A DNA stretch of 64,000 bases from Chroococcidiopsis sp. TS-821 (GTDB lineage: Bacteria > Cyanobacteriota > Cyanobacteriia > Cyanobacteriales > Chroococcidiopsidaceae). This document shows, piece by piece, positions 46,147-55,340 of this stretch. A program made the position numbers and the translations under genes. The stretch spans positions 434,001 through 498,000 of the forward strand of contig NZ_MVDI01000003.1 in assembly GCF_002939305.1 (NCBI RefSeq), read 5' to 3'. Under the pieces are notes generated by a model. The model saw only the letters and a list, made by a program, of their open reading frames with translations, was not told the origin of the DNA and ran no database searches. The first letter of the stretch is position 1. Each line of letters begins with the position of its first letter.

Positions 46147-47487
46147 ATGCCTAGTATTGATGAACTTGCAGGATACACGCAAGCAAGTGCAAAACGCCTT
46201 GGAATAGAAAAATTTGATATTTACGGTTCATCGGTTGACGAAACCAGCGTTCAAGTTGATAGCGGCGAACCAAAACAAGTCAAAGCCTCAAATCGTTCCA
46301 GTGTGATTGTACGCGTTTGGAATAAAGATAATACCGTTGGAGTGACTAGCACTACCGATGTCGATCCTAATGGTATTGATTTAGCATTAAAGACAGCTTA
46401 TGAAGCAAGTTTCTTTGGGGTAAAAGAAAATGTCCCCGACTTCAGTCCTGAAGCTACTGCTGAACTGAAAGCGAATACCGAAGCAACAGCGCCACAAGCG
46501 CCAGTTTCACAACTCATCGATACTCTAATTAAAGCTGAAAAACAGCTTTTACAAGCGCACCCTGCCATCAAAGGCGTACCGTATAACGGTTTATCTCAAA
46601 GAGATCTCAGCCGTTTCTACCTTAATAGTGACGGCGCGATGCGTAATGAAGCGCGTTCTTATACATCGATTTATCTTTACAGCAAGACTGAACAAGAAGG
46701 CAAAAAGCCTCGTAGTGCCGGTGCGTTTCGGATTAATCGCAGTTTAGAACAACTCGACTTACAAGGTTGTGTAGAAGAAGTAGCAGAGAAAACAATTAGC
46801 CATCTTGATTACGAAAAAGTTAAATCAGGTAAATATCGTGTCGTTTTCTCGCCAGAAGCTTTTTTAAGTTTATTGGGTGCTTTCTCCAATCTTTTTAATG
46901 CTCAAAATATCTTAGATAAGCAAAGTCTTTCTACACCAGAATCTTTAGGTAAACAAATTGCTTCGCCTCTACTTTCAGTCTGCGATGATGCGTTGCATCC
47001 CGAGAATATTGCCGCAGAAACTTTTGATGGCGAAGGAACGCCAACGCGACGCATTCCCTTAATTACTAATGGAGTTTTAAGTAATTTTATCCACAGTGCG
47101 GGTACAGCAAAACGGTTTAATACTCAACCTACAGGTCACGCGAATATTGGTGCTAAAGTTAGCGTGAGTCCGCATTTTTATCACGTATTTCCTGGAGAAG
47201 CCGCATCACGGGAGTACAGCTTGGACAGTGCAGAAAATGTCATTTTTATTGATAATGTACAAGCACTTCATGCAGGAGTTAAGGCGTTACAAGGTTCATT
47301 CTCGCTTCCGTTTGATGGTTGGCTCGTGACCAACGGTAAAAGAACCAGTATTGAATCAGCAACAGTCGCAGGAGATTTTCTCGAGCTGTTACAATCGATT
47401 ATTTTTGTAGAGAAAGAGCCTGAACTTACCCCAGCAGGCGTTTGTCCGAGAATTTGGGTTGATAATCTTTCGATTACTGGCGAATGA
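46147..47487 (+). CDS. pmbA: TldE/PmbA partner of TldD
   Basis: A 446-residue PmbA-family protein without the HExxxH motif, as expected for the structural TldE half. Family blocks are FDIYGSSVDETSVQVDSGE near 18-36, FDGEGTPTRRIPLITNGVLSNF near 297-318 and SLPFDGWLV near 395-403, where the usual Gly-rich SGDFS motif has changed. It starts 8 bp after the tldD stop, so the pair is translated together and should form the heterodimer. A second PmbA-like gene (14111-15421) is unlinked. Confidence 0.88.
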   Translation: MPSIDELAGYTQASAKRLGIEKFDIYGSSVDETSVQVDSGEPKQVKASNRSSVIVRVWNKDNTVGVTSTTDVDPNGIDLALKTAYEASFFGVKENVPDFSPEATAELKANTEATAPQAPVSQLIDTLIKAEKQLLQAHPAIKGVPYNGLSQRDLSRFYLNSDGAMRNEARSYTSIYLYSKTEQEGKKPRSAGAFRINRSLEQLDLQGCVEEVAEKTISHLDYEKVKSGKYRVVFSPEAFLSLLGAFSNLFNAQNILDKQSLSTPESLGKQIASPLLSVCDDALHPENIAAETFDGEGTPTRRIPLITNGVLSNFIHSAGTAKRFNTQPTGHANIGAKVSVSPHFYHVFPGEAASREYSLDSAENVIFIDNVQALHAGVKALQGSFSLPFDGWLVTNGKRTSIESATVAGDFLELLQSIIFVEKEPELTPAGVCPRIWVDNLSITGE

Positions 47488-47926
47488 AGTCATACTTAAA
47501 TTTCAATATATCTAAGAGTTTGTTCCCTAAATTCATGTCATTTGGACATCAGTTTGATGTCACTTCGGTAACGCAGTGGCTCTAAAAGTAGAGGAGAGCT
47601 CCGCATAATACTCACTCCCCAAAAAGGAATTCGTTTGATTTTATTCAGAAACGTAGGATGATAGTGAGGCAACAGCCTATGAGTTAAATGGCAATTCCTC
47701 CTTTAGAAAGTGGCGATCGCCTTATCCTTACAAAATGGCAAGTATTGCTAATATTGCGTCAATTAAGGTCTTGAAGCTATCGAAGCGTAAGTAACTCATG
47801 GCTGCCATCAAGTGCGATCGCAATTACTTATATCTTTGATCGATACCACTCATCATACTTTCGCTTGCTGTCTTCTTCACATTTTGTTACAAAAGGAGGA
47901 AGACGTTCCATCAAGCTTAAAACGCA
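47488..47926. other. Spacer with an Uma2-like remnant, 439 bp
   Basis: The spacer lies between pmbA and the DUF2993 gene and holds the likely promoter of the latter near its 3' end (AAAGGAGGAAG ribosome site region at 47892-47902). Apart from the remnant at 47688-47774 I see no gene. Confidence 0.5.
47688..47774 (+). pseudogene. Remnant of an Uma2 family endonuclease N-terminus
   Basis: The frame ATG 47688 reads MAIPPLESGDRLILTKWQ before diverging and stopping at 47774. Cyanobacterial Uma2 nucleases (very many copies per genome) typically begin with a (M)xIPPLExGDRLT segment. Only this opening is recognisable; the catalytic PD-(D/E)xK part is absent. Confidence 0.4.
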
Positions 47927-48724
47927 ATGTTATTTGGCGGACTGAGTGGTTTAACTAATCCTACTGGCACTGACTGGGGAGAACGGATGCTCAACACCGT
48001 TGCCAGCCAAACGATTCGTCATTTATTTACCCGTAGCGAATCGGTAGAAGTCGCTGTCCGCTGTTATCCTTCTAGTAAATTGTTACAAGGTAGTATTGAC
48101 AGCTTTAAAATGAGCGGTCGAGGTTTAGTCATTCGTAAAGACTTTTATGTCGAAGAAATGTCATTTGAAACTGATGCCGTGGCAATTGACTTTAGCTCGG
48201 TTCTCGGCGGTAAGCTCACGCTCAAGCAACCCACGCAAGCTGTTGCTCAAGTTACGTTAACAGAAGACGGTATCAACAACGCTTTCAACGCTGAACTTGT
48301 CAAAAAACGTCTCCAAAATCTTTCTTTACCAAACTTAGCTGATATTTCCGGTGGTGAGTCAATTTCTTTTAGCGATGTTCAAGTCCAACTATTACCGGAA
48401 AACGAAGTTAAAATTTTCGCTAAAGCAGACATCAGTAACGGCAAACTAGTACCGATTGGACTAAAAGCGACTTTAGCAGTAGAACGCCGCCGCCGCGTCA
48501 CTTTTCAAAACCCTCAGTTTGAAGCTCAAGACATTCCCGAAGCGCAACAAGATATTTCGCAAACTTTAACCAATGCTCTAGCCGAAATCTTGAATAATAT
48601 GGTTGACCTAGATCGCTTTGATTTAGATGGCGTCATGATGCGAATCAACCGCTTAGAAACTCAAGGTCAAAAACTCATCTTTAGCGGCTACGCCCAAATT
48701 GAGCGCATTCCTAGTAATGCATAA
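47927..48724 (+). CDS. DUF2993 (LmeA-like) lipid-binding family protein
   Basis: The 265-residue protein matches the cyanobacterial DUF2993 group: LFTRSESVEVAVRCYPSSKLLQGSIDSFKMSG near 32-63, FDTDAVAIDFSSVLGG-type strand near 85-100, and C-terminal DLDRFDLDGVMMRINRLETQG near 231-251. The family is related to LmeA, which binds phosphoinositides in mycobacteria, so a periplasmic or membrane-surface lipid role is possible. No signal peptide is evident; it may be soluble. The neighbours are degraded genes on both sides, so the locus gives no functional hint. Confidence 0.8.
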   Translation: MLFGGLSGLTNPTGTDWGERMLNTVASQTIRHLFTRSESVEVAVRCYPSSKLLQGSIDSFKMSGRGLVIRKDFYVEEMSFETDAVAIDFSSVLGGKLTLKQPTQAVAQVTLTEDGINNAFNAELVKKRLQNLSLPNLADISGGESISFSDVQVQLLPENEVKIFAKADISNGKLVPIGLKATLAVERRRRVTFQNPQFEAQDIPEAQQDISQTLTNALAEILNNMVDLDRFDLDGVMMRINRLETQGQKLIFSGYAQIERIPSNA

Positions 48725-48769
48725 TTCTGTAGCAACAAGAAACATTAAACTAGCAAGCTTAGCTTTCTT

Positions 48770-48907
48770 GCCTCTTGCACAAGATTATGTGCTAAAGAAC
48801 TGAAAATATATCAAAGCGTTTTAGGAGAAGATACTGTTGTAGAGCAAACCGAGCATATCATCTCAGGCGAGAGACGCTGTGGGTATAAAGTTTTTGCGTC
48901 ACGCTAG
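48770..48907 (+). pseudogene. C-terminal remnant of a SufR/ArsR-like transcription regulator
   Basis: The frame ending at TAG 48905-48907 reads CAKELKIYQSVLGEDTVVEQ, then TEHIISGERRCGYKVFAS. This pattern, LGxDxxVExTEHIxSGxRRCxYxV, is the C-terminal end of SufR-like helix-turn-helix regulators that bind an iron-sulfur cluster through Cys. No start codon or DNA-binding part precedes it, so it is a 5'-truncated fragment. Confidence 0.5.
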
Positions 48908-49008
48908 TTCGTAGGGGATTTATAGTTAAAAATGAGTTGTTGGGGCGATCGATCAAGCAAAGTTGTTTTATTTAAACTGTAAAAGGCTTCAGCAATAAGG
49001 TGCAAACC

Positions 49009-49330
49009 ATGCTCAAAAAAATTGCCCTGCTTGGTGAATATACGCCTATGTTTCAACCCCATGTCGCAACGAGTATATCAATCAACCACTCATCTGATAA
49101 ATTAGGAATGAGTGTTGAGGGGGTTTAGGTTTCTACCGAGGATCTTCAACACGTATGATGGAATTTGGGTCGCGCCTGGTAGTCCATACAATAAACATGG
49201 ATGATTGGTACTTGTAGTGATTTCCAGCACTAAGTGGAATACGCTCGCAACGTTTTAGGATTTCAAGATGCACAACACGCGGAATACGACCCATTATGCA
49301 TAAAGCCTATCCCTCTAGTCATAGCGTTTT
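49009..49330 (+). pseudogene. Degraded CTP synthase-like glutamine amidotransferase
   Basis: From ATG 49009 the DNA reads KKIALLGEYTPMFQPHVATS, then after stops and frame changes DGIWVAPGSPYNK, VEYARNVLGF and QDAQHAEYDPLCIKPIPL. These are the successive blocks of the CTP synthase-like class I glutamine amidotransferases. The catalytic GTCGGFQH block is lost; only GDFQH-like remains. At least three stops interrupt it and the C-terminus is missing. Confidence 0.7.
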
Positions 49331-49382
49331 TGAAAGCAGTTGCAGTCAATATACACTAAGACAGAGAGGTCAGGGTACATAA

Positions 49383-49410
49383 GAGCAGAAGGGCAGAGGA
49401 GCAGAGGAGA
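49383..49410 (+). repeat. Heptamer-like repeat (GCAGAGGA family)
   Basis: Units AGCAGAAGG / GCAGAGGA / GCAGAGGA run in tandem just downstream of the amidotransferase remnant. Such 7-base runs are typical of cyanobacterial spacers. Confidence 0.55.
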
Positions 49411-49539
49411 AATACCACATAGAGGCTTTTCTATTTATCACTTGAGCGCTAGTTACTAGCCACTCATTCACTTCCCCCTCAACACCAGTTGCTATCACGG
49501 AAGATATCTCCGCACCGCACTAGGCTCCTCACCTCTCTT

Positions 49540-50934
49540 CTACCGTCCTACACCAACGTAGTAGAATCCAGCTTGCTGTAGCTTCTCGCGGTCAAGGAAG
49601 TTACGACCATCGATCATAACAGGATTATTCATCAAGCTTGCCATTTTCTCGTAATCGAGATTTTGGAACTGTTTCCAGTCAGTCACTAAAACTAAAGCAT
49701 CACAACCATCTGCAAGGCGCTCAGGATCGGTTTCCACCATCACACCCGAAAGACCATGACGCATTCCGCTTTGGGATACAATGGGGTCGTAGGCTTTGAC
49801 TTTTGTTCCTAGACGATTGAGATGCTCGATTAAGTTGAGTGCTGGTGCATCGCGCATATCATCGGTATCCGGTTTAAAGGTTAAGCCGAGCAAACCAACA
49901 GTTTTACCCTTGAGGATTTTGAGAACTTGTTGGAGTTTTTCCACTGCAATTAGGCGCTGGCGTTGATTGACACTAACAGCTGCTTTGAGGAGGTGTGCTT
50001 CGTAGCCATAGTCATCAGCAGTATGAATTAAAGCTGAGACATCTTTGGGGAAGCAAGAGCCGCCCCAGCCAATACCAGCTTGTAAGAATTTGTTCCCAAT
50101 TCGCGAGTCAAGCCCAATCCCTTTAGCAACTTGCGTGACGTCTGCACCAACGCGATCGCAAATATTCGCAACTTCGTTAATAAAACTAATCTTCGTTGCC
50201 AAGAAAGCATTCGCTGCGTACTTGATCATCTCTGCTGAACTGAGATCCGTCACCACGATAGGAACGGGTGGTAGCGATTTGTCTTCAGCAAATTGACGCT
50301 CGACAATTGGCGTGTAGAGTTCTTGCATCATGGCGATCGCTTTGGGATTATTGCTACCAAGCACAATGCGATCGGGGTTAAAGGTATCGTACACTGCCGA
50401 GCCTTCGCGCAAAAATTCTGGGTTGCTAACAACGTCAAACTCAGCGATTTGTGTAAAGGGTAATTCTTCTTTTACATTACCCGCAGCAACAGGAACTTTT
50501 TCAGTTTGGCGTTCGGCAATGCCATCGAGTACGAGCATCCGCACCCAGTCACCCGAACCAATTGGTACTGTCGATTTGTTAACGATGACTTTGTAGCCTC
50601 CGTTGAGATGCGCGCCGATTCCACGAGCCACAGCTTCTACGTAGCGGGTGTCGCTTTCGCCTGTTGGTAAGGGAGGCGTTCCTACGGCAATAAAGAGAAT
50701 TTCTCCGTGATTCACGCCCGCACCTAAATCGGTTGTGAACTCAATTTTTTTGGCAGCGATCGCCGACTGCATAATCTCTGACAGTCCTGGCTCAAATATT
50801 GGTGACTGTCCGGCTTTCATCAACTTAACTTTTTCTTCGTTATTATCGACACAAATGACATCATGCCCAATATGAGCTAGGCAAGCGCCAGTCACTAAGC
50901 CGACGTATCCAGTACCAATTACGCAAACACGCAT
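49540..50934 (-). CDS. ugd: UDP-glucose 6-dehydrogenase
   Basis: A 464-residue enzyme of the UDP-glucose/GDP-mannose dehydrogenase family that oxidises UDP-glucose to UDP-glucuronate with two NAD+. The N-terminal Rossmann loop is IGTGYVG (6-12), the substrate domain has NPEFLREGSA near 171-180, and the catalytic Cys294 sits in GWGGSCFPKD. The C-terminal domain holds GLTFKPDTDDMRDAP. The gene for the next enzyme, UDP-glucuronate decarboxylase, lies 118 bp upstream on the same strand, giving a two-gene UDP-xylose pathway for surface polysaccharide. Confidence 0.94.
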   Translation of the reverse strand: MRVCVIGTGYVGLVTGACLAHIGHDVICVDNNEEKVKLMKAGQSPIFEPGLSEIMQSAIAAKKIEFTTDLGAGVNHGEILFIAVGTPPLPTGESDTRYVEAVARGIGAHLNGGYKVIVNKSTVPIGSGDWVRMLVLDGIAERQTEKVPVAAGNVKEELPFTQIAEFDVVSNPEFLREGSAVYDTFNPDRIVLGSNNPKAIAMMQELYTPIVERQFAEDKSLPPVPIVVTDLSSAEMIKYAANAFLATKISFINEVANICDRVGADVTQVAKGIGLDSRIGNKFLQAGIGWGGSCFPKDVSALIHTADDYGYEAHLLKAAVSVNQRQRLIAVEKLQQVLKILKGKTVGLLGLTFKPDTDDMRDAPALNLIEHLNRLGTKVKAYDPIVSQSGMRHGLSGVMVETDPERLADGCDALVLVTDWKQFQNLDYEKMASLMNNPVMIDGRNFLDREKLQQAGFYYVGVGR

Positions 50935-51025
50935 ATTTTTGTCGTTCCTCAGTTATGTTGTTGTACAGGTGGTTAAAGTTAAGTAGGAAACTACAGGATT
51001 TTTATGCTCAGTATTCCCCGTTCCT

Positions 51026-51048
51026 CGATCCCTAATCTCTGACCTCAG
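51026..51048 (-). repeat. Heptamer repeat, reverse orientation (CTGACCTC/CCCTAATCT)
   Basis: It is a short run of the TCTGACC family between ugd and the decarboxylase gene, the reverse complement of the GGTCAGA units elsewhere. It sits inside what is probably a co-transcribed pair. Confidence 0.55.
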
Positions 51049-51052
51049 TGCT

Positions 51053-52015
51053 CTACTTTGCTATTTTGCTAGCTTCGAGTGGTTGCTCGCTTTGAATCCG
51101 AGACCGAAAATCTTCGATAGTAAGCTTTAGACCTTCTTGCAGTGGTACTGTAGGTTCCCAGTTCAACCAAGTTTTGGCGCGGGTAATGTCAGGACGGCGA
51201 CGGCGAGGGTCATCGGAAGGTAAAGGCTCGAACTTAATTTCTGCATCTGGATTGACTAACTGCTGCACTGCAGTTGCTAGCTCTAGAATTGTGTATTCAT
51301 CTGGATTTCCTAAGTTAACAGGACCAATGTGTTCGTTATTCATTAACCGTATTAATCCCTCCACCAGATCGGAAACGTAGCAAAAACTACGAGTTTGTGA
51401 ACCGTCGCCATATACTGTTAAGGGATTGCCTCGAAGCGCTTGCGCGACAAAGTTACTGACAACTCGACCATCGTTTTCCAACATTCGCGGTCCGTAGGTA
51501 TTGAAGATGCGAGCCACGCGAATATCAACGTCATTTTGGCGATGGTAATCAAACGAAAGTGTTTCAGCAATCCGTTTACCTTCGTCGTAGCACGAGCGAA
51601 TTCCTATGGGATTAACGTTTCCACGGTAATCCTCAGTTTGTGGATGAACTTCGGGATCGCCGTAGATTTCTGAGGTAGAAGCTAACAAGAAGCGAGCTTT
51701 CACCCGTTTAGCTAAACCCAACATATTGAGCGTACCCATGACGCTGGTTTTGACCGTTTTGACTGGGTTGTACTGATAGTGAACTGGAGATGCAGGACAA
51801 GCAAGGTGATAGATCTGGTCTACTTCTAACCGAATTGGTTCAGTAATGTCATGGCGAATCAATTCAAAATAAGGATGATCCAGCCATTGAAGGATATTAC
51901 GTTTGTGACCTGTGTAGAAGTTATCAAGACAAATGACTTCGTGTCCTTCTACCATCAACCGATCGATAAGATGGGAACCAACAAAACCAGCACCACCTGT
52001 AACCAAAATTCTCAT
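51053..52015 (-). CDS. UDP-glucuronate decarboxylase (UDP-xylose synthase)
   Basis: The 320-residue extended SDR has GGAGFVGSH at 7-15 and the Tyr143-x3-Lys147 pair (SCYDEGK), with STSEIYGDP near 113-121 and [10 protein letters not shown] near 168-177. The motif set and length match bacterial UXS enzymes that convert UDP-glucuronate to UDP-xylose with tightly bound NAD+. Arg residues in [10 protein letters not shown] near 271-280 bind the pyrophosphate. It precedes ugd, which makes its substrate. UDP-xylose is used in exopolysaccharide; the transferases are not in this window. Confidence 0.92.
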   Translation of the reverse strand: MRILVTGGAGFVGSHLIDRLMVEGHEVICLDNFYTGHKRNILQWLDHPYFELIRHDITEPIRLEVDQIYHLACPASPVHYQYNPVKTVKTSVMGTLNMLGLAKRVKARFLLASTSEIYGDPEVHPQTEDYRGNVNPIGIRSCYDEGKRIAETLSFDYHRQNDVDIRVARIFNTYGPRMLENDGRVVSNFVAQALRGNPLTVYGDGSQTRSFCYVSDLVEGLIRLMNNEHIGPVNLGNPDEYTILELATAVQQLVNPDAEIKFEPLPSDDPRRRRPDITRAKTWLNWEPTVPLQEGLKLTIEDFRSRIQSEQPLEASKIAK

Positions 52016-52320
52016 AGTCTGCTAATAATTTAGATTTAGGTATATTTAACCAGCGATCGCGCTTTTGTCTAAGGTAACTTGCCTTAAGCCAGTGGTAAAG
52101 AGGCAACACCAAAATAGTCTGATGACCTCTACTTGCTTTTTTGGCATAGTTCCTGTGTTTCACTCGCAGATAATAATATTTCTCTAGATTCAATTAACTT
52201 TGGTGAGAGCAAACTGAGCACCAATTTAACTCAATTAAATAGCAAGCTATCAGAATTGAAAATAGTAACTCAGCATAATTGAGTACAATTCACTAAATCT
52301 TTAATAAATTCTTAGAGATT
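52016..52320. other. Spacer upstream of the decarboxylase gene, 305 bp
   Basis: AT-rich spacer with one HIP1 site; it should contain the promoter of the decarboxylase-ugd pair. No gene or hairpin terminator is seen. Confidence 0.4.
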
Positions 52321-53097
52321 TTATCGTACTCTACGATTTTTCCAACTTTGTGGGCGAAGCTGTTCTTCGATCGCAGCAGCGTTGCTGGTTTGTGGTTCTC
52401 CAAGAAGAACAATCGACTCTACAAGTTGCGCGACTAATTGCGATGTCAAGTCACTGACGGCTAAACCACCAGCACTCGTGCGACGTTGAATCGAGCGCAA
52501 GACAACCAAATCATACTTTTTAGCATCGGTGGTAATTGCTTGTGCCACATTTTCGTGGGAACTTCAATAACGGGGGCTTGCAAAAACGCAAGTTTAGACA
52601 AAAGTAGCTCGATATTTGATTTGTTCCACGCATTAATAAAGTCACCTGCGCTTCAATCGCTGTTGCAAGTAGTAAAGCAAAACGCAGCGGTCGTAAGGCT
52701 TCTAGGGTGAAGTTTTGTACAGGAACGAGAATGCGTCAGATTTTGGTGGAAGATTCGAGCAGGCGCGTCACTGCAACCGGACAATGAGATGTCCACAATA
52801 CACTATCAATCACATTACTAAACAAGCGAGCGCGAAAGCCGGTACGTTTTCCCCAGCCCATAGGATTAAATTAGCGTTTTGTTCGCGGCTAGCCCGCGTA
52901 ATCCCAAGCGCGACCGCATCGTCAATACATACTACAGATTCGGCAGTGAGTCCTAAATCGCGACTCATAGCTATCGCTTTATCTAACAGTGCATCAAGAG
53001 CAAAGAAGACAACGCAACGGAAACTAGATAATTTTCCTACGTCCAATTGCGATCCCGCTTCCTGAAATTGTATGTTGAATTGCTCAAAAGCGGTCAA
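52321..53097 (-). pseudogene. Broken C-terminal tandem-Usp region of a membrane transporter (cation:proton antiporter type)
   Basis: Three reading frames carry successive pieces. First, 53097-52860 reads CIDDAVALGITRASREQNAN. Then, after a frameshift near 52860, MGWGKRTGFRARLFSNVIDS and HCPVAVTRLLESSTKI, with an in-frame TGA near 52738. After it come RILVPVQNF and LRPLRFALLLATAIEAQVTLL, and after another shift 52548-52321 gives DLVVLRSIQRRTSAGGLAVS and VLLGEPQ. This order matches the two Usp domains at the end of large cyanobacterial antiporters. The membrane domain is missing; the truncation point abuts a repeat copy at 53109. Confidence 0.75.
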
Positions 53098-53108
53098 GAT
53101 TGCGATGC

Positions 53109-53158
53109 TCTCCGACTAAAGTCAGGGCTATTCAAACGAAGTGTACCTTCGCCCACTA
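53109..53158 (+). repeat. Palindromic interspersed repeat, copy 5 of 5 (degraded)
   Basis: CCGACTAAAGTCAGGGCTA is followed by TTCAAACGAAGTGTACCTTCGCCCACTAA, with both hairpins imperfect. It lies 11 bp from the truncated end of the transporter remnant. Confidence 0.65.
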
Positions 53159-53187
53159 AGACAGCAATTTATTCTTCTAATCTCTCA

Positions 53188-53838
53188 TTAGGGATGAATT
53201 TGGCTAAGTACAACTTTCAAGCGATCGTAGTCGTCTTTGAGTAATACACTTAAAGTTCTTCCTGCCTTAACTAACCATTCGCGGTCAGCGTTGCGCAACT
53301 GATAAACTTCGCGGATCGCCGCAGCAGTTAGTGCTTCTACGGGCGCACCATTAACTTGTAGCAACGTTCTTAAAAAATCTAACTGTTCTGAGAAAGCAAC
53401 AATTGTTTCTGGTTCGCAATGGTAAACAGCTTGGTGAATTTGTGGCGGACGGGGTGGTAAATATTGATAAAAACGTTGTGACCCTGTTGCCATTGGTCGC
53501 TCAAATCCGACGATCGCTGCTCTAAACTCAGTCTTAAGCATCGCAAAGATTTGCGGTTGTTGTTCGCGTAAGTCTTGTAACGATAAACCTAATGCTCTTG
53601 CGCGATGAATCGAGTCAATTGGCATTGTTGTCGCATAATACACTACCCCATAGACTTGATTGCCTGATTCTTCATCAACAGATTTTACCCAACTACCAAA
53701 CGGTGGCATGACAGGAAAGCTCAAGTCTTCGGGTTCTAAACACTGCGCCAAAAATTCGGTTGTTGAGGTTTCGATGACCTCAGCAATGTGATTCGGAGCG
53801 CGATCGCCTGTGGCAAATTGTGGTAGAGGAAGGCGCAT
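53188..53838 (-). CDS. HAS-barrel domain protein
   Basis: The 216-residue protein starts MRLPLPQFATGDRAPNHIAE and has FPVMPPFGSWVKSVDEESG near 41-59, the beta-barrel core (HerA-ATP synthase type, about 15-110) found in cyanobacterial HAS-barrel proteins. A helical C-terminal half holds LRTLLQVNGAPVEALTAAAIREVYQ. There is no ATPase domain, so it may serve as a partner or a nucleic acid-binding subunit; the function is not known. It lies 63 bp after ndhS on the same strand with a heptamer repeat between. Confidence 0.75.
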   Translation of the reverse strand: MRLPLPQFATGDRAPNHIAEVIETSTTEFLAQCLEPEDLSFPVMPPFGSWVKSVDEESGNQVYGVVYYATTMPIDSIHRARALGLSLQDLREQQPQIFAMLKTEFRAAIVGFERPMATGSQRFYQYLPPRPPQIHQAVYHCEPETIVAFSEQLDFLRTLLQVNGAPVEALTAAAIREVYQLRNADREWLVKAGRTLSVLLKDDYDRLKVVLSQIHP

Positions 53839-53841
53839 AGG

Positions 53842-53876
53842 GAAGGTCAGAGGTCAGAGATTAGGGGTCAGAGGGA
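53842..53876 (+). repeat. Heptamer repeat (GGTCAGA family), longest run
   Basis: Units GGTCAGA-GGTCAGA-GATTAGG-GGTCAGA-GGG run over about 35 bp. It occupies most of the spacer between ndhS and the HAS-barrel gene. Confidence 0.7.
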
Positions 53877-53901
53877 AAGGCACTGCCTTGCCCATAGCAG
53901 G

Positions 53902-54093
53902 TTATTTGGCTTTTTTACGTCCAGTTTCTACAGGTTCGAGTTCTGAGAGGTTGAAAGTAACCAGTTTATCCCAGTTCCCTCCCTCAAACAGCACCGCAGC
54001 TTTACCATCACTTACGCGCTGGACTAGACCCTGAAAACGGTAGTAAGTATCGTTGGGATTTGTGACGCGTACAGCTGTTCCAGGTAAGATCAT
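53902..54093 (-). CDS. ndhS: NAD(P)H-quinone oxidoreductase subunit NdhS
   Basis: The 63-residue SH3-like protein begins [18 protein letters not shown] and contains [20 protein letters not shown], the NdhS signature. NdhS sits on the peripheral arm of the photosynthetic NDH-1 complex and forms the docking site for ferredoxin, so it feeds cyclic electron flow around photosystem I. The C-terminus ETGRKKAK is a basic tail. Length matches cyanobacterial NdhS. The other ndh genes are elsewhere, which is usual. Confidence 0.9.
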   Translation of the reverse strand: MILPGTAVRVTNPNDTYYRFQGLVQRVSDGKAAVLFEGGNWDKLVTFNLSELEPVETGRKKAK

Positions 54094-54198
54094 CGCTTTA
54101 TCTCTCGTTATGTTTTGCTTCTAATAGCTTACTAAAAACGGCTGTTCCCAGAAGATCGTCTATATTCATTTTTGACTCAATTTCAATCCAAAATCTTT

Positions 54199-55107
54199 AT
54201 GCTACAGTTTCAACCTCCGGGTTTTGGTCAAGGAGTTGTACAAACATCATTAGGGTTGATGGTCTACTATACCCCTGTCGATCCGATGTGGGCATCTAGC
54301 ACATTTTGGCAAAAGGAAACGGTACCAACTTTAGTCTTTCTACACAGCTTTGGTGGTGGGGCTTCTGCGTATGAGTGGTCTAAAGTGTACCCTGCTTTTG
54401 CAAGTGACTATCGAGTTTTAGCGCCCGATTTAATCGGTTGGGGACAATCAACGCATCCTGTGCGGAATTATCAAATCGATGACTATCTGACAACGATCGC
54501 CGAATTTATTCAGAAAACTTGTCCTCATCGCGCGATCGCTGTTGCTTCTTCGTTAACCGCAGCATTAGTGATTCGCCTTGCGGTTCAACAGCCGAATTTA
54601 TTTCAATCGCTGGTTCTTATTTGCCCTTCTGGGTTTGACGACTTTGGACAGGGCGCAGGACGTCGGTTACCACTACAACTGATCGGAACACCACTGTTAA
54701 ACGATTTGATTTACTCTGTTGGCGCGCAAAATGAACTTGCTGTCCGCAACTTTTTACAGCGATTTCTCTTTGCCAAACCCGACCGCGTGACAGAAGAAAT
54801 GGTAGCTGCTTACTTAACATCGGCACAACAACCTAATGCCAAATATGCAGCGCTTGCCTTTTTACAAGGAGAGCTTTATTTTGACTTAGCACGGTACATC
54901 CCACAGCTTACTGTACCCACAGGGATGATTTGGGGAGAAGCTGCACAATTTACGTCGCTTGAACTAGGGAGACGACTGGCGCAATTAAACCCGCAAGCAA
55001 TTCGTAAATTTCAAGCGATCGCATCTACGGGTGTCTTACCGCATTTGGAAACACCTGAAATTGTTATCGGTTTGTTGCAACTCTATCTTCAGACGCTCGC
55101 CATCTAA
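54199..55107 (+). CDS. Alpha/beta hydrolase
   Basis: A 302-residue alpha/beta fold hydrolase. LVFLHSFGGGASAYEWS is the oxyanion block near 44-60, APDLIGWGQSTHP near 83-95, and the nucleophile elbow reads AVASSLTAA with small residues in place of the usual Gly. The late PHLE segment gives a possible catalytic His. I start at ATG 54199 (MLQFQPPGFGQ); a TTG at 54172 would add 9 residues. Substrate and pathway are unknown. It is divergent from ndhS, separated by about 105 bp. Confidence 0.78.
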   Translation: MLQFQPPGFGQGVVQTSLGLMVYYTPVDPMWASSTFWQKETVPTLVFLHSFGGGASAYEWSKVYPAFASDYRVLAPDLIGWGQSTHPVRNYQIDDYLTTIAEFIQKTCPHRAIAVASSLTAALVIRLAVQQPNLFQSLVLICPSGFDDFGQGAGRRLPLQLIGTPLLNDLIYSVGAQNELAVRNFLQRFLFAKPDRVTEEMVAAYLTSAQQPNAKYAALAFLQGELYFDLARYIPQLTVPTGMIWGEAAQFTSLELGRRLAQLNPQAIRKFQAIASTGVLPHLETPEIVIGLLQLYLQTLAI

Positions 55108-55340
55108 TGTATTTTAAGTTACAAACTATTTTTGGATACTAAAGCAACTAATTTGTCAACCGTACGTCATGCTTTTTTAGCAGGCAGTTGAGAATATTGC
55201 TTTAAAAAAAGCAGTATTTGCGCTTTTTTGCGCTTAAATCAGTCTATTTCTAGCATTAGTTGCTTATAGGAACCTTTAATTCCTGCTAATGTCTACTCAT
55301 TTTAGATAGCTACCAAATCTTTTTCGGAGAGTCCTTGACA

